Origin: Micromonospora peucetia
GTDB lineage: Bacteria; Actinomycetota; Actinomycetes; Mycobacteriales; Micromonosporaceae
NCBI RefSeq assembly: GCF_900091625.1
Contig: NZ_FMIC01000002.1
Location: 2,108,001-2,172,000, forward strand
Reading direction: 5' to 3'
DNA length: 64,000 nt
Positions within the stretch are counted from its first letter, which is position 1; every line of letters begins with the position of its first letter. Under the pieces are notes generated by a model. It ran no database searches, was not told the origin of the DNA, and worked only from the letters and a program-made list of their open reading frames with translations. Positions 15,173-24,348 of the stretch are shown here, piece by piece. Position numbers and translations under genes: made by a program.

Positions 15173-17692
15173 TCAGGCGGGCAGGTGTCGGTCGTTGCGC
15201 CCGCGCCCGCCCTGCCGGCGGCCCGGGGCGAGCCGGATCACGGCCCCGGCGTCGTGCAGCGGAGGCGCGAGCGTGCCGGGGCTGCCGCCGGAACCACGCC
15301 GGAACGCGGCGAGGAGGGTGCCGGCGGGCATCGGTCGGGCGAAGAGATGGCCCTGGCCCGCGGTGCAGCCCAGCTCCCAGAGGGCCCGCCGCTGCGGCTC
15401 GCTCTCCACGCCCTCGGCCACCACGTCGAGCCCGAGGCTGCGGCCCAGGTCGAGGGTGGAGCGGATGACGGCGGCGGCCTCGGCGGAACTTTCCATGGCG
15501 GTCACGAAACTGCGGTCGATCTTCAGCTCGTGCACGGGGATGCGGGAGAGCAACGACAGGGAGGAGTAGCCGGTGCCGAAGTCGTCGAGGGCCAGCCGGA
15601 TCCCCTCGTCCCGCAGCCTGCTGAGCACCCGGTCGACCACGTCGAGCTGGCTGAGCGTGAGCGTCTCGGTCAGCTCCAGCACCAGGCGGTCGGGGGGCAG
15701 GTCGTGTGCCCGCAGCCGGGCCAGCACGGAGCCCGGGAAGCGGGCGTCGAGCAGGCTGCGGGGCGACACGTTGACCGCCACCGGCACGTCGAAGCCGGCG
15801 TCCCGCCAGCTGCCCGCCGCGATCAGAGCCTGGTCGAGAATCGCCTCGGCGAAGGCCGGGAGCAGGCCCGAGCGCTCCACCGCCTCCAGGAAGCGCAGCG
15901 GGTCGATCATCCCGTGGGTCGGGTGGTGCCAGCGGGCCAGGGCCTCCGCCCCGGTGACCCGGCCGGTGCCCAGCTCGACGATGGGCTGGAAGTTGACGGT
16001 GAACTCGTGGTCGGCGACGGCGCGCGGCAGTTCGCCGCCGAGGGTGAGCCGGCCGAGGTCGGCGGTGTCCCGGGTCGGGGCGTACGTCGAGATCCGTTGC
16101 CCGGCCCGCTTGGCCTGGTACATCGCCACGTCGGCGCGGCGCAGCAGCTCCGGCAGGCCGCCGGTGGCGGGTGCGGCGGCGATCCCGCCGCTCGCCTCGA
16201 CGCTGATCCGCATGCCGTCGAGGTCGAACGGCTCGTGCAGCGTGGCGAGCAGGGCCTCCGCGCGGTGCGCGGCCACCGCCGGGGCCGGCAGACCCCGCAG
16301 GAGTACGGCGAACTCGTCGCCGCCGAGCCGGGCCACCAGGTCACCGTCCTGGGCGGCGTCGCGCAGCCGCTCGGCGACCTGCACCAGGACCTGGTCCCCG
16401 GCGGCGTGCCCGAGCGTGTCGTTGACCTCCTTGAAGTGGTTGAGGTCGATCAGCACCAGCGCGGTCACCCCGTCGGCGTGCCGGGTGTCGAGGTGCTCGG
16501 TGCCCTGGTCGAGCAGGTGCCGGCGGTTGGCCAGCCCGGTCAGCGCGTCGTGGGTGGCGGCGTACGCGTGCTCGTCGGCGACCCGGGCCAGTTCGGCGTA
16601 CGCCTGTGCGTTGCGGACCGCCGTGCACAGTGCCGAGGCGAAGGTGCGCAGCGTGTACTGCTCCCGCTCGGAGAGCTGCACGGGCCCGCGGAACCGCAGT
16701 CGCAGCATGCCCACGTCGACCGTCCGGTCGTGTCCCTCCAGGGCGGCGGGGACCACCGTGCCGTCCACCGAGGTCGGCTCGCCGGCCGGCCCGTCGTACG
16801 TGATGGCGACCGCGCCACCGCGGACGGTCCGGCCGCCGCCGCGCAGCTCGATCTCCACCTCGTCGGCGGAGAACAGCTCGGCGGCCTGGGTGACCGCGGT
16901 GGTGAGGACCTTGTCCAGGTCGACCACGTTGAGCGCGTCGGTGGTGCGGGCCAGCCGTTGCCACGCCTGCTGCTCGGTGCGGGCCTTGACCCGGTTGGAG
17001 TAGAGCAGGTGGAGGCTGAGTACGAGGGGTGGCACCGCCAGCAGGAGCCGGGGATCCGCCCGCAGGATGAACAGCGTGGTGACGATGAGGACGAAGCGCG
17101 CCAGCGCGCTCGTCAGGCGCAGCCCGAGGTCCTCGCGGAAGAGTTGCCTGAGCCGGGTGCCGGTGGCGAGCGCGATGACCGGGAGGGTCAACACCTCGTC
17201 GAGGACCACGGTGAGGGCGTAGGCGACCCCGATCGGGCCGATGGCCTGCCAGAGGTCGGTGAACGGTGGCGACCCGCCGGCCAGGTGGAGGGCTGCCCCG
17301 CCGCCCACCGCCAGCAGCATGGTCTTGGCCACTCCGAAGGCGGCCTTCAATGGCGGGAGCTTGGCGAGGGACTGGGCTATCGCCACCCCGATCCCGGTGG
17401 TCAGAATGACCAGCGGAGTCGGCGCGACCGCCAGGCTCAGGATGATTGCCGTCTCACTCCAGGAGATCGCGTGCACCGTCGCGCGAATCCGGATCCGCCA
17501 CTTGATCGTCATGGCGAGGAAGGCCAGGAAGGTCAGGGTGAGCGAGAGTGTCAGGTGGTTACGGGACCAATTCAGCTGTGTCAGGTCGCGGAAGCACAGG
17601 ACGGCCGCGACAGCGGCCACAACGCAGACGAGGCCGACGTGCAGCGTTAGCCGCCGCTCGGCCTCTGTCTTGCCCACGTTCAGTCGTGTCAC
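15173..17692 (-). CDS. membrane GGDEF-EAL cyclic-di-GMP signalling protein
   Basis: 839 residues. Residues 15-240 contain seven or so membrane helices of a sensory module. About 255-400 is a GAF-like region, followed by a GGDEF domain with an intact active site (RLGGDEFAVLL, GGDEF at 457-461) and an EAL domain (GAEALARW, EAL at 583-585) with its metal and catalytic residues: VNVSPRSL, LELTET, LALDDFGTGYSSL, LKIDRSF, VVAEGVE and GCTAGQGHLFARPM. It should both make and degrade c-di-GMP. The product-inhibition I-site is degenerate: QDGD stands where RxxD is expected five residues before GGDEF. In actinobacteria c-di-GMP controls development through BldD. Confidence 0.93.
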   Translation of the reverse strand: MTRLNVGKTEAERRLTLHVGLVCVVAAVAAVLCFRDLTQLNWSRNHLTLSLTLTFLAFLAMTIKWRIRIRATVHAISWSETAIILSLAVAPTPLVILTTGIGVAIAQSLAKLPPLKAAFGVAKTMLLAVGGGAALHLAGGSPPFTDLWQAIGPIGVAYALTVVLDEVLTLPVIALATGTRLRQLFREDLGLRLTSALARFVLIVTTLFILRADPRLLLAVPPLVLSLHLLYSNRVKARTEQQAWQRLARTTDALNVVDLDKVLTTAVTQAAELFSADEVEIELRGGGRTVRGGAVAITYDGPAGEPTSVDGTVVPAALEGHDRTVDVGMLRLRFRGPVQLSEREQYTLRTFASALCTAVRNAQAYAELARVADEHAYAATHDALTGLANRRHLLDQGTEHLDTRHADGVTALVLIDLNHFKEVNDTLGHAAGDQVLVQVAERLRDAAQDGDLVARLGGDEFAVLLRGLPAPAVAAHRAEALLATLHEPFDLDGMRISVEASGGIAAAPATGGLPELLRRADVAMYQAKRAGQRISTYAPTRDTADLGRLTLGGELPRAVADHEFTVNFQPIVELGTGRVTGAEALARWHHPTHGMIDPLRFLEAVERSGLLPAFAEAILDQALIAAGSWRDAGFDVPVAVNVSPRSLLDARFPGSVLARLRAHDLPPDRLVLELTETLTLSQLDVVDRVLSRLRDEGIRLALDDFGTGYSSLSLLSRIPVHELKIDRSFVTAMESSAEAAAVIRSTLDLGRSLGLDVVAEGVESEPQRRALWELGCTAGQGHLFARPMPAGTLLAAFRRGSGGSPGTLAPPLHDAGAVIRLAPGRRQGGRGRNDRHLPA

Positions 17693-18126
17693 CGCATCCC
17701 GACTGCTCTCGCCTGCTAAGCATGCCGAGATTACCGGTGGTCACGCGCCCACCACAATCCTCAGTTCCACTCGTGTGCCGACATCGCTATCCCTCCCCGA
17801 TTTCGCGTTGGCCCTTGCGCGGCTGTGTTCCGCGATGCCGACAGCCTAAGTGCGGTTCGGCCAATTATGGAGGGATATATGTGACTATGGGCAATGGATG
17901 AGAACCGCGCCCCGTGGCGTGACTTTCCGCTTTCGGGCGGGAACTCAGCGCTGTGTTTCTGTCGACTTCCGGTTAACGCTAGATAATGAACCGGTGGACG
18001 GTCCAACGGCCAGCGCCCGCCGAAGTCCTGATGCCGGCGGATCCCCGAAACGCGCCGCCGGGGAGCCCTCACCCGGGCCGGTGGCCATCGCGCGGTCTCC
18101 CCGGGGTCGGCTGAGCTAGACTGCTC
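17693..18126. other. divergent intergenic region with candidate promoter for the T-box transcript
   Basis: No gene between the GGDEF-EAL start and the ileS leader. The stretch 17860-17995 is less G+C-rich and contains TAGATAAT near 17981-17988. A TAGACT box at 18117-18122 sits just before the predicted first helix of the T-box leader and is the simplest candidate -10 element; no good -35 was seen. Confidence 0.4.
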
Positions 18127-18374
18127 GGGCGAGGCGTTGATGGGGACGAGTACCGCCGTACGCAGCCGTGAGCGACCCGGGGATGGTGGAAGCCCGGGGG
18201 TGTGCAGGGCGGGAAAATCACCCCGGAGCCGTCGGAAGAAAGGCCGCGAGGCCGAGTAGACCCGACTGCACAAAGAATGAGAGGGCCGTACGCGGCCAAG
18301 GAGGGTGGTACCGCGGGGCCGCAAGGTCTCGTCCCTCCGCCGGAGCTTGCCACACGCGTTCCGCCGGAGGAAAT
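18127..18374 (+). promoter_or_regulatory. ileS T-box leader (tRNA-Ile-sensing riboswitch, translational type)
   Basis: The hallmark T-box sequence gagggtggtaccgcgg is at 18301-18316, followed by the conserved ctcgtccctcc (18329-18338). The most likely specifier codon is ATC (Ile) at 18217-18219, within gggaaaATCacccc. Downstream, ccctccg (18333-18339) can pair with the ribosome site cggagg (18365-18370) of ileS or, alternatively, with gga-ggg in the T-box helix; no terminator with a T-run precedes the gene. This matches the actinobacterial class in which uncharged tRNA-Ile frees the ribosome site. The reading frame running through it from 18168 is not coding. Confidence 0.92.
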
Positions 18375-21300
18375 ATGTACAGTAGCGTTCCGAGTCAGAT
18401 CGACCTGTCCGCGCTTGATCACGAGGTCCTGCGTTTCTGGCGCGAAAACGATGTGTTCGCGCGGAGCCTGGAGCAGTCGCGCGGCCGGCCGGAGTGGGTG
18501 TTCTACGAGGGGCCGCCGACGGCCAACGGCATGCCCGGCGCCCACCACATCGAGGCGCGGGTCTTCAAGGACGTCTTCCCCCGTTACCGGACGATGAAGG
18601 GCTTCCACGTCGACCGGAAGGCCGGGTGGGACTGTCACGGGCTGCCGGTCGAGTTGGCGGTCGAGCGGGAGTTGGGCTTCTCCGGCAAGCAGGACATCGA
18701 GAAGTACGGGATCGCCGAGTTCAACGCTCAATGCCGTGAGTCGGTGACCCGGCACGCGGACGCGTTCGCCGCGCTCACCGATCGGATGGGCTACTGGGTC
18801 AACCTGGCCGACGCGTACCGGACGATGGACCCGGCGTACATCGAGTCGGTCTGGTGGTCGCTGAAGCAGATCTTCGACAAGGGTCTGCTGGTGGAGGACT
18901 TCCGGGTCGCGCCGTGGTGCCCGCGGGACGAGACCGGCCTGTCGGACCACGAGCTGGCCCAGGGCTACGAGACGGTGGTCGATCCGTCGGTCCACGTCCG
19001 CTTCCCGCTCACCTCCGGTCCGCTCGCCGGCCGGGCGGCACTGCTGGTGTGGACGACGACGCCCTGGACGCTGCCGTCAAACGTCGCCGCGGCGGTGAAC
19101 CCGGACGTGCGGTACGTCGTGGCCACGAACGGTGACGAGCAACTGGTGGTGGCCGAGCCGCTGCTCGCGTCCGCGCTCGGCGACGGGTGGGACCTCACCG
19201 GGGAGTCGTTCCGGGGCGAGGAGATGGAGCGATGGAACTACCGGCCCCCGTTCACGCTGCTGGACGTGCCCGACGCGCACTTCGTCGTGCTGGCGTCGTA
19301 CGTGACGACGGACAGCGGCACCGGGCTGGTCCACCAGGCGCCGGCGTTCGGCGCGGACGACCTCGCCACCAGCCGCGCGTACGGGCTACCGATGGTCAAT
19401 CCGGTGCGGCCGGACGGGCGCTTCGAGCCGGATCTGCCGTTGGTCGGCGGGCTGTTCTTCAAGGACGCGGACCGGCCCCTGGTCGAGGACCTGACGGTCC
19501 GGGGTCTGCTGTTTCGCGAGGCCCCGTATGAGCACAGCTACCCGCACTGCTGGCGCTGCCACACCGCGCTGATCTACTACGCCCAGCCGTCCTGGTACAT
19601 CCGGACCACCGCGATCCGCGACGCGCTGCTGCGCGAGAACGAGCGGACCACGTGGTACCCGGCGACCATCAAGCACGGCCGGTACGGCGACTGGTTGGCC
19701 AACAACGTCGACTGGGCGCTGTCCCGGCGGCGCTACTGGGGTACGCCGCTGCCGATCTGGCGGTGCCCGGAGGGACACCTCACCTGCGTCGGCTCGCTGG
19801 CCGAGCTGAGCGAGTTGACCGGCATCGACCAGAGTGGGCTCGACCCGCACCGGCCATTCGTCGACGAGGTGACCTTCGCCTGCCGGTGCGGCACGACGGC
19901 CCGGCGGGTCGAGGAGGTCATCGACGCCTGGTACGACTCGGGCGCCATGCCGTTCGCACAGTTCGGCTATCCGTACCGCGGTGCCGAAGAGTTCGCCGAG
20001 CACTACCCGGCACAGTTCATCTCGGAGGCCATCGACCAGACGCGCGGCTGGTTCTACACCCTCATGGCGGTGGGCACGCTGGTGTTCGACCGCTCGCCGT
20101 ACGAGGCTGTGGTCTGCCTGGGGCACATCATGGCCGAGGACGGGCGGAAGATGTCCAAGCACCTCGGCAACACCCTGGAGCCGATCCCGCTGATGGACCG
20201 GCACGGCGCCGATGCCGTCCGCTGGTTCATGGCGGCGGTCGGGTCGCCGTGGTCGGCCCGTCGGGTCGGGCACACCGCGCTCCAGGAGGTGGTCCGCAAG
20301 GTCCTGCTCACCTACTGGAACACGGTTGCCTTCCAGGCGCTCTACGGCCGTACCGCCGGCTGGTCGCCGTCGCCCACCGACCCGCCGCCCGCGGAGCGGA
20401 CGGTCCTGGACCGGTGGCTGCTCTCCGAGCTGAACATACTGGTGGAGCAGGTCGACGCCGCGCTGGCCGACTTCGACACCCACCAGGCGGGCCGACTGCT
20501 GTCCGCGTTCATCGACGACCTGTCCAACTGGTACGTGCGGCGCAGCCGGCGGCGGTTCTGGCGCGGCGACCGGGCGGCTCTCGCCACCCTGCACGAGACG
20601 CTGTCCACCCTCACGTTGCTGCTGGCGCCGCTCACTCCGTTCATCACCGAGCGGGTCTGGCAGGACCTGGTCGTTCCGGTCACTCCGGACACCGCGCCGT
20701 CGGTGCACCTCGCCGCGTACCCGGCGGCAGACCCCACGCTGGTCGACCCGGCGCTTTCGGCGCAGATGGCCCTCGCCCGGCGGCTGGTCGAGCTGGGCCG
20801 GGCCGCGCGGGCCGACTCGGGGATGAAGGTTCGCCAACCGCTGGCCCGGGCCCTCGCCTCGGGCCCCGGCTTCGCGGAGCTGCCGCCGAACCTGTTGGCG
20901 GAGATCGCGGCCGAGCTGAACGTCGGGGCGGTCGTCTCGATCGACGCCGCGGGTGACTCGCTGGTGGACACCACGGCCAAGGCGAACTTCCGCACCCTGG
21001 GCCGGCGGTTCGGCAAGGCGGTGCAGCAGGTGGCCGCCGCCATTGCCGCAGCCGACGCGGCAGCGCTCCGGGACGCCTTCCGGGAGACCGGGACGGCCAC
21101 GATCGTCGTCGACGGTGAGCCGGTGACGCTCGGCCCGGACGAGGTCGTGGTCACCGAGACGCCCCGGGCGGGCTGGGCGGTGGCGAGCGAGGCGGGTTCG
21201 ACCCTGGCGCTGGACCTGGACCTCACGCCGGAGCTGCGCCGTGCCGGGGTGGCCCGCGACGCGATCCGGCTGATCCAGGAGGCACGCAAGAACAGTGGCC

Positions 21301-21497
21301 TGGAGGTCACCGACCGGATCCAGCTGCACTACCGGCCCCACCGGGAGCAGACCACGCTGGCGCTGGCCGAGCACCGGGACCTCGTCGCCGAGGAGGTGCT
21401 CGCCACCGACTGTGCCGAGGGCGAGCCCACCTGGGCCGACGCGGAAGCGTTCACCGACGAGCCGCTGGGCCTGACCTTCTGGCTCCGCCGCGCCTGA
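18375..21497 (+). CDS. ileS: isoleucyl-tRNA synthetase, eukaryote-like type
   Basis: 1040 residues. Charges tRNA-Ile. Start ATG 18375 five bases after ccggagg. Class I signature motifs: PGAHH at 54-58 (HIGH equivalent, in EGPPTANGMPGAHHIEAR) and KMSKH at 592-596. The editing domain contains LVWTTTPWTLPSNVAA and GTGLVHQAPAFGADD. Length and the CRCG/GHLTCVG zinc-type region match the long IleRS2 type typical of actinobacteria, which is naturally less sensitive to mupirocin. Expression is governed by the T-box in front of it. Confidence 0.97.
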   Translation: MYSSVPSQIDLSALDHEVLRFWRENDVFARSLEQSRGRPEWVFYEGPPTANGMPGAHHIEARVFKDVFPRYRTMKGFHVDRKAGWDCHGLPVELAVERELGFSGKQDIEKYGIAEFNAQCRESVTRHADAFAALTDRMGYWVNLADAYRTMDPAYIESVWWSLKQIFDKGLLVEDFRVAPWCPRDETGLSDHELAQGYETVVDPSVHVRFPLTSGPLAGRAALLVWTTTPWTLPSNVAAAVNPDVRYVVATNGDEQLVVAEPLLASALGDGWDLTGESFRGEEMERWNYRPPFTLLDVPDAHFVVLASYVTTDSGTGLVHQAPAFGADDLATSRAYGLPMVNPVRPDGRFEPDLPLVGGLFFKDADRPLVEDLTVRGLLFREAPYEHSYPHCWRCHTALIYYAQPSWYIRTTAIRDALLRENERTTWYPATIKHGRYGDWLANNVDWALSRRRYWGTPLPIWRCPEGHLTCVGSLAELSELTGIDQSGLDPHRPFVDEVTFACRCGTTARRVEEVIDAWYDSGAMPFAQFGYPYRGAEEFAEHYPAQFISEAIDQTRGWFYTLMAVGTLVFDRSPYEAVVCLGHIMAEDGRKMSKHLGNTLEPIPLMDRHGADAVRWFMAAVGSPWSARRVGHTALQEVVRKVLLTYWNTVAFQALYGRTAGWSPSPTDPPPAERTVLDRWLLSELNILVEQVDAALADFDTHQAGRLLSAFIDDLSNWYVRRSRRRFWRGDRAALATLHETLSTLTLLLAPLTPFITERVWQDLVVPVTPDTAPSVHLAAYPAADPTLVDPALSAQMALARRLVELGRAARADSGMKVRQPLARALASGPGFAELPPNLLAEIAAELNVGAVVSIDAAGDSLVDTTAKANFRTLGRRFGKAVQQVAAAIAAADAAALRDAFRETGTATIVVDGEPVTLGPDEVVVTETPRAGWAVASEAGSTLALDLDLTPELRRAGVARDAIRLIQEARKNSGLEVTDRIQLHYRPHREQTTLALAEHRDLVAEEVLATDCAEGEPTWADAEAFTDEPLGLTFWLRRA

Positions 21498-21503
21498 GGT
21501 ACC

Positions 21504-21533
21504 GCACCCTGGCCGTGGAAGCGGCCAGGGTGC
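21504..21533 (+). terminator. hairpin terminator after ileS
   Basis: Perfect 12-base stem gcaccctggccg / cggccagggtgc with loop tggaag, starting seven bases after the ileS stop and before moaC. Confidence 0.8.
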
Positions 21534-21563
21534 CCCCTCCTACTACTCCGAGGAGCGACACAT

Positions 21564-22070
21564 GTGGACCTACCGACCGTGACCGATCCCGTGCAGCTAA
21601 CCCACGTGGATCCGGCGGGCGCGGCCCGCATGGTCGACGTCTCCGCCAAGGCGGTCACCGGCCGCCTGGCCGTCGCCGCCGGCCGGCTCCGCACCACGCC
21701 CGAGGTCGTCGAGCTGCTGCGCCGCGACGGGCTGCCCAAGGGCGATGCGCTGGCGGTCGGCCGGCTCGCCGGCATCATGGGCGCGAAGCGCACCCCCGAC
21801 CTGATCCCGCTCTGCCATCCCATCGCCCTGCACGGCGTCACGGTCGACCTGACGCTCACCGACGACACCGTCGAGATCACCGCCACCGCGAAGACGGCGG
21901 ACCGCACCGGCGTGGAGATGGAGGCGCTGACCGCGGTGGCCGTCGCCGGTCTGGCGCTGGTCGACATGGTCAAGGCGGTCGACCCGGCGGCCAGCGTCGA
22001 CGCGGTCCGGGTGCTGCGCAAGGAGGGCGGCAAGACCGGCCGGTGGGTCCGCCCGCAGGACCGGCCGTGA
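21564..22070 (+). CDS. moaC: cyclic pyranopterin monophosphate synthase
   Basis: 168 residues. With MoaA it turns GTP into cyclic pyranopterin monophosphate, the first step of molybdenum cofactor synthesis. Motifs: LTHVDPAGAARMVDVSAK, KRTPDLIPLCHPI and TGVEMEALTAV. GTG 21564 is eight bases after gaggag (21550-21555). Its stop overlaps the next gene by four bases (GTGA), so moaC and mog are translationally coupled. Confidence 0.95.
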   Translation: MDLPTVTDPVQLTHVDPAGAARMVDVSAKAVTGRLAVAAGRLRTTPEVVELLRRDGLPKGDALAVGRLAGIMGAKRTPDLIPLCHPIALHGVTVDLTLTDDTVEITATAKTADRTGVEMEALTAVAVAGLALVDMVKAVDPAASVDAVRVLRKEGGKTGRWVRPQDRP

Positions 22071-22537
22071 TCCGGGCGCGGGTGGTGGTGGCCTCCAACC
22101 GGGCGGCGGCCGGCGTGTACGCGGACACCAGCGGGCCCCTGCTCGTGGCCGGCCTGCGCGACCTCGGCTGCGAGGTGGACGGGCCGGTGCTGGTACCCGA
22201 CGGCGAGCCGGTGGGCGAGGCGCTGCGGGCCGCCCTGGCCGACGGGATCGACGTCGTGCTGACCAGCGGCGGCACGGGGATCAATCCCTCCGACCGCACC
22301 CCCGAGGTGACCCGGGAGCTGCTCGACCACGAGATTCCGGGCATCGCCGAGGCGATCCGGGCGTACAGCCGCGACAGGGTTCCCGCCGCCGCGCTCTCCC
22401 GTGGGCTCGCCGGCGTCGTCGGCCGGATGCTGGTGGTCAACCTGCCCGGGTCGGCCGGCGGGGCCAGGGACGGTCTCGCCGTGCTCGGGCCGATCCTCAC
22501 CCACGCCGTCGACCAGCTACGCGGCGGCGACCACTGA
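22067..22537 (+). CDS. mog: molybdopterin adenylyltransferase (MogA/MoaB family)
   Basis: 156 residues from GTG 22067. Adenylylates molybdopterin before metal insertion. The MPT-binding fold shows VVLTSGGTGINPSDRTPE and the C-terminal MLVVNLPGSAGG loop. MogA and MoaB are hard to separate by eye; the single-domain length fits either. Second gene of the moaC operon, which ends at the hairpin 22559-22592. Confidence 0.9.
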   Translation: MIRARVVVASNRAAAGVYADTSGPLLVAGLRDLGCEVDGPVLVPDGEPVGEALRAALADGIDVVLTSGGTGINPSDRTPEVTRELLDHEIPGIAEAIRAYSRDRVPAAALSRGLAGVVGRMLVVNLPGSAGGARDGLAVLGPILTHAVDQLRGGDH

Positions 22538-22558
22538 CCGTCCCGGTCGCATGGACGG

Positions 22559-22592
22559 CCGACCGGTCACGGCGGGGGCCGTGACCGGTCGG
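22559..22592 (+). terminator. hairpin terminator after mog
   Basis: Perfect 14-base stem ccgaccggtcacgg / ccgtgaccggtcgg with a six-base loop, separating moaC-mog from moeA-moaE. Confidence 0.8.
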
Positions 22593-22648
22593 TGGGCGCG
22601 GAACCGCTGAACCTCGCCACCGTAGTGGCGCACGGTTAGGCTCGGCCG

Positions 22649-23908
22649 GTGAGCACGGAAACCGCACCAGCCGCCGAGCCGGTCACCGCGCCTCCGCCGG
22701 CCGGCTGGGAAGAGGCCCGGTCCCGGGTGTACGCGGTCGGCCTGGCCGCCGCGTTGCCCGCCGTCAGCCGGCCGCTCGCCGAGATCGACGGGCACACCCT
22801 CGCCGAGCCGCTGACCACCCGTACGGACCTGCCCGCCTTTCCCACCTCCAGCGTCGACGGCTGGGCGGTGCGTGGCGCCGGGCCGTGGCGACAGGTCGGG
22901 CGGGTGCTGGCGGGCAGCACCCCCGCCCCGCTGGCCGACGACGGGACGACCGTCGAGATCGCCACCGGCGCGATGGTGCCGGAGGGCTGCACGGCGGTGC
23001 TGCGGGTGGAGAAGTCCCGCCGTACGCCGGAGGGACTGGTCGACGGCACGCCGCGGCCGGCGCCGGAGTGGCGCGAGCCGGGCGAGGAGGCGTACGCCGG
23101 GGAGGAACTGGTCCCCGCCGGCACGCCGGTGGACCCGGCGATGATCGGCCTGGCCGCCTCCTGCGGGCACGACAGCCTGCTGGTGCGGCGGCAGCCCCGC
23201 GCCGCGCTGCTGGTCTTCGGCGACGAGCTGTTGACCGCCGGCCCGCCCGGTGCCGGCCGGGTGCGCGACGCGCTCGGGCCGGCGGTGCCGGCATGGTTGC
23301 GCCGGTACGGCTGCCTGGTCCACCCGTCGGACGTGGTGGGACCGGTGGCGGACACGCTCGGAGCGCACGTGGCGGCGCTGCGCGCCGCGCTGACCACCGC
23401 CGACCTCGTGTGCACCACCGGCGGCACGATGCACGGGCCCGTCGACCACCTGCATCCCACGCTGGAGGCGCTCGGCGCCGACTACGTGGTCAACACGGTG
23501 GCGGTGCGGCCCGGTTTCCCGATGCTGCTGGCCCGGCTGACCGATGCCGACGGCCGGGTCCGGTTCGTCGCCGGGCTGCCAGGCAACCCGCAGTCCGCCA
23601 TCGTCGCCCTGGTTTCGCTGGTCGCCCCGCTGCTGGCGGGCCTGGCGGGCCGCGCGATGCCGGTGCTGCCACACGCCACGCTCGCCGAGCCGGTGCACGG
23701 CCGGGGAGAGTTCACCCACCTGGCACTGGTCCGGTTGGACCGGACCGCCGGCACCGCGCACCCGGTCCGGCACGTCGGCTCGGCGATGCTGCGCGGGCTG
23801 GCCGGCGCCGACGGGTTCGCCGTCATCCGCCCCAACACCTCCGGCGAGCCGGGGGACCGGGTGCCGGTCGTACCGCTGCCGCTGCTGCCCGGGGAGCGGG
23901 CGTGGTGA
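22649..23908 (+). CDS. moeA: molybdopterin molybdenumtransferase-like protein
   Basis: 419 residues. Inserts molybdate into adenylylated molybdopterin. The MoeA N-terminal region (PLAEIDGHTLAEPLTTRTDLPAFPTSSVDGWAVRG) is followed by the MPT-binding domain (LVCTTGGTMHGPVDHLHPTL and FVAGLPGNPQSAIVALV) and domain IV. The usual TGGxS reads TTGGTMHG, so the serine-like position is altered. Start GTG 22649 looks leaderless: TAGGCT (22637-22642) lies six bases before it and no ribosome site is visible. Overlaps moaE. Confidence 0.9.
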   Translation: MSTETAPAAEPVTAPPPAGWEEARSRVYAVGLAAALPAVSRPLAEIDGHTLAEPLTTRTDLPAFPTSSVDGWAVRGAGPWRQVGRVLAGSTPAPLADDGTTVEIATGAMVPEGCTAVLRVEKSRRTPEGLVDGTPRPAPEWREPGEEAYAGEELVPAGTPVDPAMIGLAASCGHDSLLVRRQPRAALLVFGDELLTAGPPGAGRVRDALGPAVPAWLRRYGCLVHPSDVVGPVADTLGAHVAALRAALTTADLVCTTGGTMHGPVDHLHPTLEALGADYVVNTVAVRPGFPMLLARLTDADGRVRFVAGLPGNPQSAIVALVSLVAPLLAGLAGRAMPVLPHATLAEPVHGRGEFTHLALVRLDRTAGTAHPVRHVGSAMLRGLAGADGFAVIRPNTSGEPGDRVPVVPLPLLPGERAW

Positions 23909-24333
23909 CCACTCCGCCCACGACGTTCGGCGAGGTCACCGACCGGCCGCTCGACCTCGCCGCACACGAGGCGGCGGTCGCGGACCGCCGGGCCGGCGCG
24001 GTGGTCACGTTCCAGGGGGTGGTCCGCGACCACGACCACGGCCGCGCGGTGACCAGCCTGGAGTACGAGGGCCACCCGAGCGCCGAGCGGGTACTGCGCG
24101 AGGTGGCGGCTGAGATCGCCGCCGACCCGGACGTGTACGCGGTCGCGGTGTCGCACCGGGTCGGCCCGCTCGCCATCGGCGACGTGGCCCTGGTCGCGGC
24201 CGTCAGCACCGCGCACCGGGCCGCCGCGTTCGCGGCCTGCGCCCGGCTGGTCGACGAGGCCAAGGCGCGACTGCCGATCTGGAAGCGGCAGGTCTTCGCC
24301 GACGGCACCGAGGAGTGGGTGAACTGCCCCTGA
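23905..24333 (+). CDS. moaE: molybdopterin synthase catalytic subunit
   Basis: 142 residues. With MoaD it adds the dithiolene sulfurs to the pterin. Motifs: GAVVTFQGVVRDHDHGRAV, LEYEGHPSAERVLREV, VSHRVGPLAIGDVA and the catalytic-lysine stretch RLPIWKRQVFADGTEEWV. GTG 23905 shares GTGA with the moeA stop; GTG 23902 is also possible. Its partner MoaD is encoded separately at 37194-37475. It ends 15 bases from the convergent GT87-like gene. Confidence 0.94.
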   Translation: MTTPPTTFGEVTDRPLDLAAHEAAVADRRAGAVVTFQGVVRDHDHGRAVTSLEYEGHPSAERVLREVAAEIAADPDVYAVAVSHRVGPLAIGDVALVAAVSTAHRAAAFAACARLVDEAKARLPIWKRQVFADGTEEWVNCP

Positions 24334-24348
24334 GGGACGGTCCATCCG

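Noticed and set aside
13149..17650. Two very long plus-strand open frames opposite the phosphoribosyltransferase, membrane and GGDEF-EAL genes
   Set aside because: The minus-strand genes have clear domain motifs; the plus-strand frames are compositional mirror images without motifs.
18168..18374. N-terminal extension of IleRS
   Set aside because: The DNA is a T-box leader, and the translated sequence has no match to synthetases.
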